A stretch of DNA of 64,000 nt from Methanobacteriota archaeon (GCA_023399215.1 JAEWQJ010000033.1:62001-126000), one strand, 5' to 3'. Shown: positions 45,120 to 55,095, counted from the first letter of the stretch. Numbers and translations: made by a program. The notes: a model not told the origin generated them from the sequence alone.

Positions 45120-45281
45120 TTATTCTTTCTTTGGCTTAAAGAGACTATCTGAAGATCCAAACCTGACACAAATTCTCCCATTAGGCTTCTGGTCTATATC
45201 CAGACCAAACATATCTGCTATCAGAACACCCGCCATCATAGCAAATGCAATAGAATAGTAGTAAATATCACGCAGCTCCAT
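45120..45281 (-). CDS. 53-residue small protein with one membrane-like segment
   Basis: ATG at 45279-45281, stop at 45120-45122. The start has a clear AAGGAG ribosome-binding site. The product begins MELRDIYYYSIAFAMMAGVL and continues IADMFGLDIDQKPNG; residues 6-24 are mildly hydrophobic and could span or lie on the membrane, and the tail is basic (FKPKKE). Codon use is like that of neighbouring genes, and the product is not repetitive. No family recognised. It lies alone between the TnpB element and the repeat copy at 45396. Confidence 0.6.
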   Translation of the reverse strand: MELRDIYYYSIAFAMMAGVLIADMFGLDIDQKPNGRICVRFGSSDSLFKPKKE

Positions 45282-46217
45282 TTTTGCTTAACTCCTTACA
45301 AAAACCCCTGTTCAATATTTATCTATTTATATCGTTACTGTTTCTACTTTGACAGCAACTCTCTGAACTTTTTGTTTATAGTTAGATTACATAAGTTATT
45401 AAATCGTAGAAGCGCAGAGTTTTAATTTTTTATAAATTTTTGTAGCAAATTTAAAGAGTTTAGTAGCAACTTTAAAGATCTCAATAGTAAATTTAATTAT
45501 TTTTTAACTTTATAAATATAACGATTCAGTTTGAATTCTCGCTTTAGAGAGAGACAAATCCGTTGAAGATTTCTCAGTAAAAGTAGTTAAACTTGTTAGA
45601 AACAGCAGGAGAAAAATCAAAAAAGAATTAAGAAACAAATTGGTCAATTACCAACCAGTTAACAATAGTTCAATTGTACTGACATTCTAATAGAAGCTTT
45701 AATCTCGGGCCTGCCTTTTTAACAATCTGGCTTACTCTAGCCGAGACTTTTATCGCTTTGACAGAAGTTTTATTGCATTTGATAGCAGGCCTAACAAATA
45801 TGCAGCAAAAAGGCTGTAATCCCGACTGAAGACGCCTGACCAATCCTTGCTTTTTTCCGCCGGTTTTTCGTCTTTTATTTATAGATTGCCGCAAGTGGAT
45901 TTGGATCGTAGATATTTTGGAAAATACTCATCCAAATGAGGATTTCATTCATAAAATATATTAAAAGATGCCGTAAGGTTTGAAGAATAACTTTTTTGGA
46001 ATCTCAATTTATACTTTACGAGAGATCTTATAATAAAAATTTATATTTATGGAGCTATATTTCCAAGCTTTTATCAAAATCACTTAACCTTATGTTCATT
46101 TATACAAAAAGGGTGACCAATAACATTATTTCCCATAATTATTGGCATTCTTCAGAATTATTGCAGTAAATTTATATGATAGTTTTTCATATTAGTCTCC
46201 AAAAAGTTAATATTATA
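45282..46217. other. Long intergenic region dominated by a dispersed repeat
   Basis: About 940 bp. Repeat copy 2 occupies 45396-45770. The minus-strand frame 45670-45894 lies partly in it and has no intact domain. The rest (45900-46217) is AT-rich without visible features up to the GT2 promoter. Confidence 0.5.
45396..45770. repeat. About 340-bp dispersed repeat, copy 2
   Basis: Aligns with 40422-40764 from TTATTAAATCGTAGA onward. On the minus strand it reads NKTSVKAIKVSARVSQIVKK and then AGPRLKLLLECQYN, matching the pattern in copy 1. It overlaps a 74-codon minus-strand frame that extends beyond the repeat. Confidence 0.65.
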
Positions 46218-46227
46218 GTATATATTA
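46218..46227 (+). promoter_or_regulatory. Probable TATA box of the GT2 gene at 46316
   Basis: GTATATATTA. With the usual 25-bp spacing, transcription would start near 46250, downstream of the TTG at 46241. This favours the start at 46316. Confidence 0.4.
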
Positions 46228-46315
46228 CACGGTTATAATATTGTCGGAATTAAATGGCCTTTCAGGCTCATACGCAAATTCACTTAAAACTGTACAATAT
46301 AAGGGGTTATCCAAA

Positions 46316-47284
46316 TTGAGCTCAGGAAAAATAGTGGATAAGAGTGCACAGCACACAGTCCAAAAACAAAATGAGTGTGTAAAAAGCACAGCCCCGCAAC
46401 ATGTCACGGTGATTCTTCCTGCATATAATGAAGAAGTTTCCATCGGAAGTATAGTCCTGCTTACCAAATACTATGCTGACAGCGTAATCGTGATCGATGA
46501 TGGCAGCTCGGATCGAACAGCCAAAATTGCAAGGAAAGCAGGAGCCGAGGTAATTGTTCATGAGGTAAACGAAGGGAAAGGTGCAGCCCTCAAGACCGGA
46601 TTTGCAGCCGCAGATGACCTGGGTGCAGATATAATAGTTACCATGGACTCCGATGGTCAGCATAACCCTGCCGAGATACCGAAGCTTGTAGATCCTATCA
46701 TAAAAGGTGAAGCCGACATGGTAAACGGTAGCAGGTACTTAAATGGTCTGGATCAGAATACTCCTTCCTATCGCCGTGTCGGCCAGACTATTCTTGACGG
46801 GATCACCAAGCTAAATTCAGGGATTCAGATTACCGATTCCCAGAGCGGTTTTCGCGCCTTTTTAGCGTCAACAAAAGATGTTTTCCGATTCAAAGCTAAG
46901 GGAATGGCTATAGAAAGCGAGATGCTTGCAGATGCAGGAAAATCTGGCCTTCGTATCGCCGAAGTTGAAATTGGAGTCCGATACGACGTTGACGGTTCAA
47001 CTGAAAACCCGATAAAACACGGCTTTGGAGTTCTTTTTATGATTTTAAAAGATATCGAGTTTAACAAACCTCTTTACTACCTTACAGTCCCTGGATTGGT
47101 TCTTGGAATAAGCGGTCTTGTTATGGGCACTTTTTTCATACAGGATTTCACGATGGGAAAAAGTTTGTATTTCGGGCCTACCATGCTCATGATTCTGTTT
47201 ATTATCATAGGGAGTTTCATGGCTTTGACAGGTATCTTGCTGCATTCGATATCTGTCATTTTGGAGGATGCGAAGGCAGTTTAA
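46316..47284 (+). CDS. GT2-family glycosyltransferase (polyprenyl-phosphate sugar synthase-like)
   Basis: 322 residues from TTG 46316, preceded by AAGGGGT as in the paralogue at 25055; the frame is open to another TTG at 46241. The catalytic core has VTVILPAYNEEVSIGS, VIDDGSSDRT, NEGKGAALKTGF, MDSDGQHNPAEIP (DxD intact) and DSQSGFRAF. Two C-terminal spans follow (YYLTVPGLVLGISGLVMGTF and MLMILFIIIGSFMALTGILL). This is the DPM1/AglD-like layout that makes a lipid-linked monosaccharide at the inner membrane face. Its first 100 residues closely match the degenerate first domain of the 25055 protein. Confidence 0.92.
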   Translation: MSSGKIVDKSAQHTVQKQNECVKSTAPQHVTVILPAYNEEVSIGSIVLLTKYYADSVIVIDDGSSDRTAKIARKAGAEVIVHEVNEGKGAALKTGFAAADDLGADIIVTMDSDGQHNPAEIPKLVDPIIKGEADMVNGSRYLNGLDQNTPSYRRVGQTILDGITKLNSGIQITDSQSGFRAFLASTKDVFRFKAKGMAIESEMLADAGKSGLRIAEVEIGVRYDVDGSTENPIKHGFGVLFMILKDIEFNKPLYYLTVPGLVLGISGLVMGTFFIQDFTMGKSLYFGPTMLMILFIIIGSFMALTGILLHSISVILEDAKAV

Positions 47285-47359
47285 ACTGTGAGGAATTTTT
47301 TTCTTAAAAACATTTAGACTAACTCTTTATTTATTATTATCTTTATAGCAGGTAATTCA

Positions 47360-48526
47360 ATGAAACTATTGGCGTTTGTTTCTACTATTGACTTAAAATA
47401 CAAACTTGGGTGTACACCCTCATGGTGGCAGTTACTGAAGGCCCTCCATGAGACCGGAAACGAAGTTATAGTAGTCCCTTACCTTGGAGGAGCAGTGGAA
47501 AGTCTCTGGTGGAGAACATATGAGAATTCGTGTAAACTTGAGAGTATTCTTTATAACAACTTTCTGAAATCCCAGAAGAAAGTTGCTGATCCTTCAAAAC
47601 CCAATAAGTTTCTTTCTACCATAACTCAAAACTTAATCAATCTTGATATCAAGCCCAAGATCAAAAAACAACTCACGGACATTATAACTAAAGAAAAAGA
47701 TCTTGATTTTATTCTTTTTATGAATATTCCACTTAACCATATCACAGGAATTCCTTCTGAGTTAAAAACAGAATTCGGAATTCCATGCCTTTATTATGAT
47801 GGGGATATGCCTACAATCCTTCCCAAGTATGCGATGTCACGTGGATTTAAGTTTGACTACTATGTGAATTCGGACCTTTCAGAGTATGATGCTTTTTTTG
47901 TCAATTCAAAAGGAGTTATAGAAGACCTCAAGGAAGCCGGTGCAAAAAACGTTACTCCATTGTATTATGCAGCAGATGCAGATCTTTTTGCCCCTGTAAA
48001 TGTTGAGCAGACTATTGATGTCTCATTCTATGGTCACGGAAGCGAATTAAGAGAAGAATGGATGACAAATATGATTTCAAATCCTAGTAAAAGGCTGCCT
48101 GATGTCAATTTCTCAGTAGGAGGTGGTAACTTCGGAATTGATATGGGGAATGCAAAGCTTATTGGTCCAGTTCCCTACAGCGCATTCCGCGAATTCTGTT
48201 GCAAAAGTAAGATCAACCTGAATATTACCAGATGGTCCCATACAAATATATATGCCTCTGCTACAGCCAGACCATTTGAACTTGCAGCTTACGGAGCCTG
48301 CATAGTTTCCCAGCCTTACAAAGGGATAGAAGAGTGGTTTGAAGTTGGAAAAGAGATTATTGTTGTCAATAGTGAAGATGAAGCTGTAGAAACCTATGAA
48401 TGGTTATTGTCCTCTGATGAAGAAAGGCTGAAGATCGGTGAAAGAGCAAGGCAGAGGATTCTGAAGGAACACACATACAGGCATAGGGCTAAAAAGATTA
48501 TTGAAGTGTGCAAATTGTGCAACTGA
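47360..48526 (+). CDS. CgeB-like glycosyltransferase
   Basis: 388 residues. An N-terminal half with LAFVSTIDLKYKLGCTPSWW, a central FFVNSKGVIEDLKEAGAKNV and FYGHGSELREEWM lead to the C-terminal donor region TARPFELAAYGACIVSQPYK and IEEWFEVGKEIIVVNSEDEA, typical of the CgeB/Glyco_trans_1_2 group of GT-B enzymes. Donor and acceptor unknown. It starts 75 bp after the GT2 stop and overlaps the acyltransferase frame, so it belongs to the same operon. Confidence 0.85.
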   Translation: MKLLAFVSTIDLKYKLGCTPSWWQLLKALHETGNEVIVVPYLGGAVESLWWRTYENSCKLESILYNNFLKSQKKVADPSKPNKFLSTITQNLINLDIKPKIKKQLTDIITKEKDLDFILFMNIPLNHITGIPSELKTEFGIPCLYYDGDMPTILPKYAMSRGFKFDYYVNSDLSEYDAFFVNSKGVIEDLKEAGAKNVTPLYYAADADLFAPVNVEQTIDVSFYGHGSELREEWMTNMISNPSKRLPDVNFSVGGGNFGIDMGNAKLIGPVPYSAFREFCCKSKINLNITRWSHTNIYASATARPFELAAYGACIVSQPYKGIEEWFEVGKEIIVVNSEDEAVETYEWLLSSDEERLKIGERARQRILKEHTYRHRAKKIIEVCKLCN

Positions 48527-48536
48527 TGTGATTTAT

Positions 48537-49211
48537 ATGACTGAGAGACAAAACGAAAGAGACGATCGTCAAAAGTTAAAAAATATTAGCTTTGCTAAGA
48601 AAATCTTGCTAGGTCTCTCAATGTACATCCCCTCGTCTGCATTCAAAAAAACAGTGTTGAAATTGCTGGGTGCACATATTGGCAAAAATGTGTATTTTGG
48701 TCCCGGCTCTCTTGTTCTTTCCAATGATTACGATAGTGTTCACATTGAAGACAATGTTTTTGTGGCTCCAGGTGCGTTAATAAATGTAAATAAATTCACA
48801 GTCGGGAAAAATTCACATCTTGGGTACCAGTGTTTAATGGTAGGGGAGTCCCTCAAGATTGGGTCCAGATGCAATATCAGCAACCGAACATTTATAGAAT
48901 GTTCCTATTCTCCAATACTTATTGAAGACGATGTAACTATTGGTGGATGTGCTATGGTTTCAACTCATGACGGCTCTTACAGGCAGGCTTATGGTCTTGA
49001 AATGAAAGCAGCCCCGATTTATATAAGATCGAAGGCTTTTATTGGCAACAATGCGATTATTTTGCCTGGAATTGAAATAGGTAGAAAAGCGATTGTTGGA
49101 GCAGGAGCTGTAGTAACAAAAAATGCGGTGGCAAATTCAGTAATATGTGGAGTCCCTGCTAACAAAATTAGAACTATGGAGAGTTTAAATGAAAATATTA
49201 CATGTAACTAA
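48537..49211 (+). CDS. Hexapeptide-repeat acyltransferase
   Basis: 224 residues from ATG 48537; an upstream TTG (48501) overlapping the CgeB-like gene is less likely. Hexapeptide turns run from residue 55 to 205: GAHIGKNVYFGPGSLVL, SVHIEDNVFVAPGALIN, VTIGGCAMVSTHDGS (likely catalytic His in STHDG), AFIGNNAIILPGIEIG and KAIVGAGAVVTKNA, then CGVPANKI. It acetylates a sugar, probably in the cytoplasm before export. Its last 23 bp overlap the next GT4. Confidence 0.88.
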   Translation: MTERQNERDDRQKLKNISFAKKILLGLSMYIPSSAFKKTVLKLLGAHIGKNVYFGPGSLVLSNDYDSVHIEDNVFVAPGALINVNKFTVGKNSHLGYQCLMVGESLKIGSRCNISNRTFIECSYSPILIEDDVTIGGCAMVSTHDGSYRQAYGLEMKAAPIYIRSKAFIGNNAIILPGIEIGRKAIVGAGAVVTKNAVANSVICGVPANKIRTMESLNENITCN

Positions 49212-50367
49212 TTTTTTCAAACCCTCTTGGGAAGCAGGTGGAATTGCAAGAGTTGCCTATGAAATTTCAAAAAATTTAGTAAACGAAGGCCACGAAGTAA
49301 CAGTTTTTACTACAGATGGATTTAAATCGAGGCTAAATATAACTAAGAACAAGCCGGTTGATGTCGATGGAATAAATACCTATTATTTCCGAAATCTGTC
49401 TAATTATTTAACAAAACGCAATATTGTCATACCTTATTATTTACCTTTTATCGCTAGAACAAAAATTCAGGATTTTGATGTAATCCATATCCATGAGCAT
49501 CGGACATTGCTTGCAGTAATCGTTCACTATTATTCAAAAAAGTACAATATTCCATATGTATTACAAGCTCACGGAACACTTCCAAACACTATTGGTAAGA
49601 AGAAGCAAAAAAATATATTTGATGCTATATGGGGAAATGAAATATTAAAAGATGCATCTAAGTTGATTGCAGTATCCGATACAGAAGTTGATCAATATTT
49701 ACAAATGAAGATACCGTCAGAAAAAATATATACTATTCCTAATGGCATGGATACCAATTCTTTTTGTAAATTACCTGCAAAAGGAACATTTAGAAAAAAA
49801 TACAATATCCGTGAAAATAAAATTGTTTTATTTTTAGGTAGGCTTCATGAAAGGAAGGGAATAGATTTTCTGATTAAAGCATATGCAGATTTGATAAAAG
49901 AAAAAAATGATGTTATACTGGTTTTAGCAGGTTCAGACGATGGCTATCGGGACAAAGTAAAGTTACTAATTGATAAATTTAACTTGAAAAATAATGTAAA
50001 AATTACTGGTTATATTGATACATTTGATAAATTAGCAGCTTATGTAGATTGTGATGTCCTGGTATACCCTTCGATTCTTGAAATATTCGGGCTTGTGCCA
50101 TTCGAGGCTATAATGTGCGGAAGTCCTGTAATAGTTACTGATGATTGTGGGTGTGGCGAACTTATAAAAAAAGCTTCTTGTGGGTGCTTAGTAGAATATG
50201 GAAATGTAACTGATTTAAAAAACAAAATGAAGTTAATTCTTGAGAATCCTGATCTTGGGAATAAATTTGTTGAAAATGGGCAAAAATATATTACAAATAA
50301 TTTAACCTGGCCATTAATTTGTAAAAAAATAGAGGGCCTTTATGAGAATTGTATTTACAAAACATAA
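49189..50367 (+). CDS. GT4-family glycosyltransferase
   Basis: 392 residues. The N-terminal half begins ILHVTNFFKPSWEAGGIARV (GG loop) and has DVIHIHEHRTLLAVIVHYY and LQAHGTLPNTIGKKKQK. The donor half shows FLGRLHERKGIDFLIKA, LAGSDDGYRDKVKLLI and LEIFGLVPFEAIMCGSPVIV with the EX7E pair. It starts inside the acyltransferase gene (23-bp overlap), a sign of tight coupling. Confidence 0.9.
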   Translation: MKILHVTNFFKPSWEAGGIARVAYEISKNLVNEGHEVTVFTTDGFKSRLNITKNKPVDVDGINTYYFRNLSNYLTKRNIVIPYYLPFIARTKIQDFDVIHIHEHRTLLAVIVHYYSKKYNIPYVLQAHGTLPNTIGKKKQKNIFDAIWGNEILKDASKLIAVSDTEVDQYLQMKIPSEKIYTIPNGMDTNSFCKLPAKGTFRKKYNIRENKIVLFLGRLHERKGIDFLIKAYADLIKEKNDVILVLAGSDDGYRDKVKLLIDKFNLKNNVKITGYIDTFDKLAAYVDCDVLVYPSILEIFGLVPFEAIMCGSPVIVTDDCGCGELIKKASCGCLVEYGNVTDLKNKMKLILENPDLGNKFVENGQKYITNNLTWPLICKKIEGLYENCIYKT

Positions 50368-50548
50368 AACACGAATCTGCTGCAGTCTGCTACAATTTTC
50401 TCTGGATTCTCAGGATAGTGAAATTTCCAATTTCTTATTTAATCGCATGGAAGTTCCTTCTTAGGGGATTGAATGCATAAGTAACACCCAAAACAGAAAA
50501 GAACGAGATCTCGTCCTTCTTTGATATTAAACAAGCAAAGGAATACAT

Positions 50549-51685
50549 ATGTCAATTAAAAAAAATACAATTCAAAAAAACAGAGTTTGTGTAATCACTT
50601 TTCCACCCCTGAAAGCAGGACTCACTCCATTATCAAATCTTATTGATATTTTAACATCTTCTTCTGACGAGATATATCTAATCACTGGAAATGCTGGTTA
50701 TTATCATTTTACTGATAATAAAAATATTCATTTGTATGGTATATTCCATTCAACAGGTAACGGTCCAGTTAACAGGATTAAAAACTATATTTTTACTCAA
50801 TTTAAGATCGCTTATTTGTTATTAAAGATAATTAATAAGGTTGACATATGTATTTTTTTCCTGGGGGGGGAAATGTTAGTTTTATCGCTGATACCCGCAA
50901 AGTTATTTAAAAAGAAAACAATTACTATGCTTTCCGGATATTCAATAAAATATGAGAAAGATATTCTATCGAAAATAGTTACAAAATTATGTACTGTAAA
51001 CTTTAATCTTGTAGACAAGATAATATTATATTCTCCACGTCTCATAAAAGAATGGGACTTTGAAAAATATTCCCATAAAATATTGATAGCTCCCCGGCAT
51101 TTTTTGAATTTTTCTAATTTTAAATTAAATGTTGAATTTAGTCAAAGGAGTGATTTCATCGGGTATGTAGGTCGTTTATCTGAAGAGAAGGGTATTATAA
51201 ATTTTATAGAATCAATTCCTCTTATTTTAAAACAAAAGCCAGATCTGAATATTTTGATAATAGGTGATGGAGACTTAAAAAGTAACGTTGATAAGTATAT
51301 TTCTCAAAATGGACTTGAAAACAATGTAAAACTTGTTGGATGGAGCTCTCATGAGGATCTTCCCAAATATTTAAATTCATTAAAATTGCTAGTCATTCCT
51401 TCTTATACAGAAGGTCTTCCTAATATTATGTTAGAAGCAATGGCTTGCGGTACACCTGTACTTGCTACAGGAGTGGGAGCAATTCCTGATATAATAAATG
51501 ATGAAAAAACTGGCTTTATTATGGAAAATAACTCTCCTGAATGCATTGCAAAAAACGTCTTCCGTGCTATGAAACATCCAAATCTTGAAAAGATTATAGA
51601 GAACTCTAATATTTTTGTAAAGGAGAACTTTACTTACAAAAAAGCAGTGGAAAGATATTCAGAAATACTTAGCAATATTCAATAA
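50549..51685 (+). CDS. GT4-family glycosyltransferase
   Basis: 378 residues. The first half contains ITFPPLKAGLTPLSNLIDIL and ICIFFLGGEMLVLSLIPAKL, a hydrophobic stretch that may sit on the membrane. The donor half has YVGRLSEEKGIINFIESIPL, IIGDGDLKSNVDKYI and TEGLPNIMLEAMACGTPVLA. A strong example of a retaining GT-B enzyme. Separated from the preceding GT4 by 181 bp containing the palindrome ACGAGATCTCGT at 50503-50514. Confidence 0.88.
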   Translation: MSIKKNTIQKNRVCVITFPPLKAGLTPLSNLIDILTSSSDEIYLITGNAGYYHFTDNKNIHLYGIFHSTGNGPVNRIKNYIFTQFKIAYLLLKIINKVDICIFFLGGEMLVLSLIPAKLFKKKTITMLSGYSIKYEKDILSKIVTKLCTVNFNLVDKIILYSPRLIKEWDFEKYSHKILIAPRHFLNFSNFKLNVEFSQRSDFIGYVGRLSEEKGIINFIESIPLILKQKPDLNILIIGDGDLKSNVDKYISQNGLENNVKLVGWSSHEDLPKYLNSLKLLVIPSYTEGLPNIMLEAMACGTPVLATGVGAIPDIINDEKTGFIMENNSPECIAKNVFRAMKHPNLEKIIENSNIFVKENFTYKKAVERYSEILSNIQ

Positions 51686-51889
51686 AGTTACAAATTGATC
51701 ATTTATAAAATCTTTCTAACCTGAATGGATTGTTACATTAGCTTTAACATTAGCTTTAATTCAGGGTGATTTTGCAGGAATTTAAAGAAGTATATAAATA
51801 TATACTCAACATATCTTTAAAAATTTTTATTAATGACTATTTGAATTGTCCCAAACGGATATATTGAATAGTTAAGTGGAAGGATAAAA

Positions 51890-53686
51890 GTGAGCTCCAA
51901 AGATAAGTACATTAATACCTCTAGATACATAAAATTAGTATCAATATTTGGGTTTATAATAATATTATCAGCTTTAGCTATTATAATTAGCAATCATACC
52001 CCTAATGGATATGGCTTTTCAATATACAAAATGTATCCGGAATATTTTTGGATACTTATTATTATAGCTATTTCCATAGGCCAGATGATATTAATATATA
52101 ACGCAGTTTCCAAGTATGAGACTAATAGTTGGCTAATTGGTTTTTTAATGATAATCGTTTCAAACCTAATTTTATTATGTATGCCGATTATCAGAGGATA
52201 TTTCATACATGGCAGAGAAGATGTTTTAACTCATATTGGTTATATGGTTGATATTGAGAATAAACATAATATTATTTTTAACCCTTATCCTATGCTTCAC
52301 ATAATAGGTTTTACACTAAAATCCTTCTCGGGTTTAAGTTATAACAATATTACTATGTTTCTACCTATACTTTATACATTATTTTATATATTTTCGTGGT
52401 ATATTCTTGGGAAATATATATTTAAAAATAAACGTGACCTATATATAATGTTAGCATTTTCTTCGATACTATTACTTGGCAGTAAAAATGTTATGCTTAG
52501 CCCTAATGGGCAAGCAATTCTGTTTGTCCCTTTTTTTCTTTATATCTTTTTTAAATCAAGATTACCAAAGAACGCTGCGCAATATTCGATTCTGTTAATT
52601 CTACTTAGTTTTTTTATAATATTTTCTCATCCTTTAGTCACAATTTTGCTTACAGTAACGATTCTATTATCTGATATTACTATGTATTTTAATAGTACTA
52701 AAAATTCTGAGGTTAAAATAAAAAAATCAACTAATTTATTAACAATTATGATATGTTCCTTTCTTGTATGGTCTTCATATTTACACATTCTTGCATACAG
52801 TATAGAAAATATAATGTATACATTAATATCCAGTGACGGAGGAAGCTCTGAATTTGGTAGATATCAAACATCTGTTAGTTCTGTTGATATATCTTTTTTG
52901 AAAATTATCGGACTAGTACTAAGTATATACGGTTCCTACATCTTATTATCCATACTTTCTGTCGTCTGCATAATATACATATTTACTTTTTGGAAAAAAT
53001 ATAATATAAAAGTGAATTATTACCATAAACTTTCAATTTTAGGGTGGATATTACTGATATTCTTTTCACTGTTGTTATTTTTGTTTAATGATCAATTTGG
53101 TTTTATAAGAGTTTATAGTTATTCAATATTTTTCTCTATAATCCTGATATCTTTTTCAATAAGTATGTTTCTAAGAAGACCTTCGGATAAAAATAAAAGT
53201 AACTTGAAAGGATTGATAGTAATATCTTTATTTTTGATACTTATTACGAGTTTATCCACATATAGTTTATTTTTGTCACCTACAATTCTAAAAACAGATC
53301 AACAGACTCCAGAGAGCGAGTTTTCTGCAATGAAAACATTTTATAAAGTAAAAGATGATTATCCTGTATTGGAACGTGGAACAGTAAACTATAGGGTTTA
53401 TAATACAATTTATGGGGTTTCAGAAACTAAGAAAAATGGTATTCTTCATGAAAATCAAGTTATCAATCATTTTGGATACAGTAACAATTCTTCGTTAAGT
53501 GACTCTTATAATAAATCATATCTACTGATTAGTTATGTTGGTAGAAATCAAGATCAAAAAATATTGCCAAAATTTGAAAACAGATGGAGTTTTAATCCGA
53601 GTGACTTTGTGCACTTAGATAATGACGCTGGAGTTATTAAATTTTACTCCGATAGATTTTCAGATATTTATATTATCAAACCTTAA
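51890..53686 (+). CDS. Multi-spanning membrane protein, possible Wzy-like polymerase or GT-C enzyme
   Basis: 598 residues. About 11-12 hydrophobic spans lie in residues 12-470; the first is LVSIFGFIIILSALAIIISN. A loop near residue 105 carries HGREDVLTHIGYMVDIENKH, an acidic/histidine-rich motif in the place where GT-C enzymes have their catalytic Asp, and NPYPMLHIIGF follows. A soluble C-terminal domain of about 120 residues starts near LKTDQQTPESEFSAMKTFYK. GTG start after TGGAAGGA. The same layout appears in the protein at 31668. No family is certain. Confidence 0.78.
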   Translation: MSSKDKYINTSRYIKLVSIFGFIIILSALAIIISNHTPNGYGFSIYKMYPEYFWILIIIAISIGQMILIYNAVSKYETNSWLIGFLMIIVSNLILLCMPIIRGYFIHGREDVLTHIGYMVDIENKHNIIFNPYPMLHIIGFTLKSFSGLSYNNITMFLPILYTLFYIFSWYILGKYIFKNKRDLYIMLAFSSILLLGSKNVMLSPNGQAILFVPFFLYIFFKSRLPKNAAQYSILLILLSFFIIFSHPLVTILLTVTILLSDITMYFNSTKNSEVKIKKSTNLLTIMICSFLVWSSYLHILAYSIENIMYTLISSDGGSSEFGRYQTSVSSVDISFLKIIGLVLSIYGSYILLSILSVVCIIYIFTFWKKYNIKVNYYHKLSILGWILLIFFSLLLFLFNDQFGFIRVYSYSIFFSIILISFSISMFLRRPSDKNKSNLKGLIVISLFLILITSLSTYSLFLSPTILKTDQQTPESEFSAMKTFYKVKDDYPVLERGTVNYRVYNTIYGVSETKKNGILHENQVINHFGYSNNSSLSDSYNKSYLLISYVGRNQDQKILPKFENRWSFNPSDFVHLDNDAGVIKFYSDRFSDIYIIKP

Positions 53687-53795
53687 TTTTATTTGATGTT
53701 GTGATCCAGATAGTTAGTTATATGATTTAAATTGCATAAAATTTAAATTGTATAATAAAAATTATTTAAGCAGATATCTAATAAAAGGAATCTTT

Positions 53796-54974
53796 ATGAA
53801 AGTATTATACTTAATCTCAACAATGGATCCTCACTCGGGAAGGGGAGGGCATTATTATAGTTTAAGAACTACTGCTGAAGAGATTAGTAAAAAATTGGAT
53901 TGTGCTATAGTTGTTATCGGAAAAAGAGAGTCGCCGGTTATAAATCAGTCAAAAGTCAAAGTATATAATTTGATCTATGAAAAAATAAGTGTTATTAAAG
54001 TAATGAAAGATCTGAAAAACATTATTGGTATTGAGTGCCCTCAGGTTATTCACAGTTTTGATGAAGATACGTTCTTTTTTGGAAGTCTAATCAGTAATAT
54101 TTTAAAAAAACCATATATTCATACGAAATGTGGAGGCCCAAATTCAAAGATAGCTTTTCCAAAAGTGAATAACTTAATATTGTTTTCTCAAGAAGACGTT
54201 AGGTTTTATCAGTCTTCAAGAAGATTTAAAAAAACAAATCTATTTTTTATTCCAAATAGAATCAGGGAAATTCCTTCAGATATTTCAAGAATAAAAAACA
54301 TAAAGTTATCAGTAGATTGCAATGAATCAAAAGTATTTCTAATAATTTCCAGGCTTGAAGAATACAAAAAGAACGACATACTACAAGCAATAAATCTTAT
54401 AAAAAAATTAAATTATGATGGGATAAAAACTAAGTTAATTATTATTGGAGCTCTCCAAGATGTAAATGTTGGTAAAGAAATAAAAGAGAATATGGATAAT
54501 AATATTTACCTGTTCACAGATGACAAGTACACAATTAACGCGAGTCAGCTAATTGATGTTGCAGACTTTGTTATTGGTGGTGGACGAAGCTTTATGGAGG
54601 CTGCATTGAAGGGGAAGATTATGCTGTGCCCCTTAAAGAATTCAAATTATCCTTTACTAATTACAGAAAAAACTTTCCAAAGTGCTTTTGATCAAAACTT
54701 TTCAAGTAGATTAATTATTGATAATTTTGATCCAGATGATAATTATAAACAAATTATTCAAGCGTTAGTCGATGAAGAATACGCAGATAATATTACTAGT
54801 TTTATTAAATCAGTTTCAAGTGAACATTTTGAAATCAGCAGTCAGCTCAATAGATATTGCAAGATTTATAAAGAAGCAAAATATGAAATGCATCTTAGTA
54901 TATTCGACATATTAACTCAATTTGTCAGAATGGTTTATTGTAATGAACTAATCCCAAAACTTAAAACTACTTGA
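53796..54974 (+). CDS. Putative GT-B glycosyltransferase
   Basis: 392 residues from ATG 53796, preceded by AAAGGA; the frame opens 16 codons upstream but family-like sequence starts at KVLYLISTMDPHSGRGGHYY. Other marks are HSFDEDTFFFGSLISNILKK, LIISRLEEYKKNDILQAINL and VADFVIGGGRSFMEAALKG in the donor region. The EX7E signature is weak (SFMEAALKGKIM), so the assignment is to a divergent GT4-like protein. Last gene of the plus-strand block; it faces the flippase gene across a shared hairpin. Confidence 0.7.
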   Translation: MKVLYLISTMDPHSGRGGHYYSLRTTAEEISKKLDCAIVVIGKRESPVINQSKVKVYNLIYEKISVIKVMKDLKNIIGIECPQVIHSFDEDTFFFGSLISNILKKPYIHTKCGGPNSKIAFPKVNNLILFSQEDVRFYQSSRRFKKTNLFFIPNRIREIPSDISRIKNIKLSVDCNESKVFLIISRLEEYKKNDILQAINLIKKLNYDGIKTKLIIIGALQDVNVGKEIKENMDNNIYLFTDDKYTINASQLIDVADFVIGGGRSFMEAALKGKIMLCPLKNSNYPLLITEKTFQSAFDQNFSSRLIIDNFDPDDNYKQIIQALVDEEYADNITSFIKSVSSEHFEISSQLNRYCKIYKEAKYEMHLSIFDILTQFVRMVYCNELIPKLKTT

Positions 54975-55045
54975 TACTAAAACTACTTGAGACCAGATCT
55001 ATTGAATTTTTATATAAAAGGTAAAAGCAACTATATGGCATATTT

Positions 55046-55070
55046 GAGACAGATTCTAAGAATCTGTTTC
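55046..55070. terminator. Hairpin between convergent genes
   Basis: GAGACAGATTCT-A-AGAATCTGTTTC is a near-perfect palindrome (the central 9-bp arms match fully). It lies between the converging genes that end at 54974 and 55096, fitting a bidirectional terminator, although T runs are short. Confidence 0.55.
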
Positions 55071-55095
55071 AAAAACACCAATTTTAGGCGATTCT

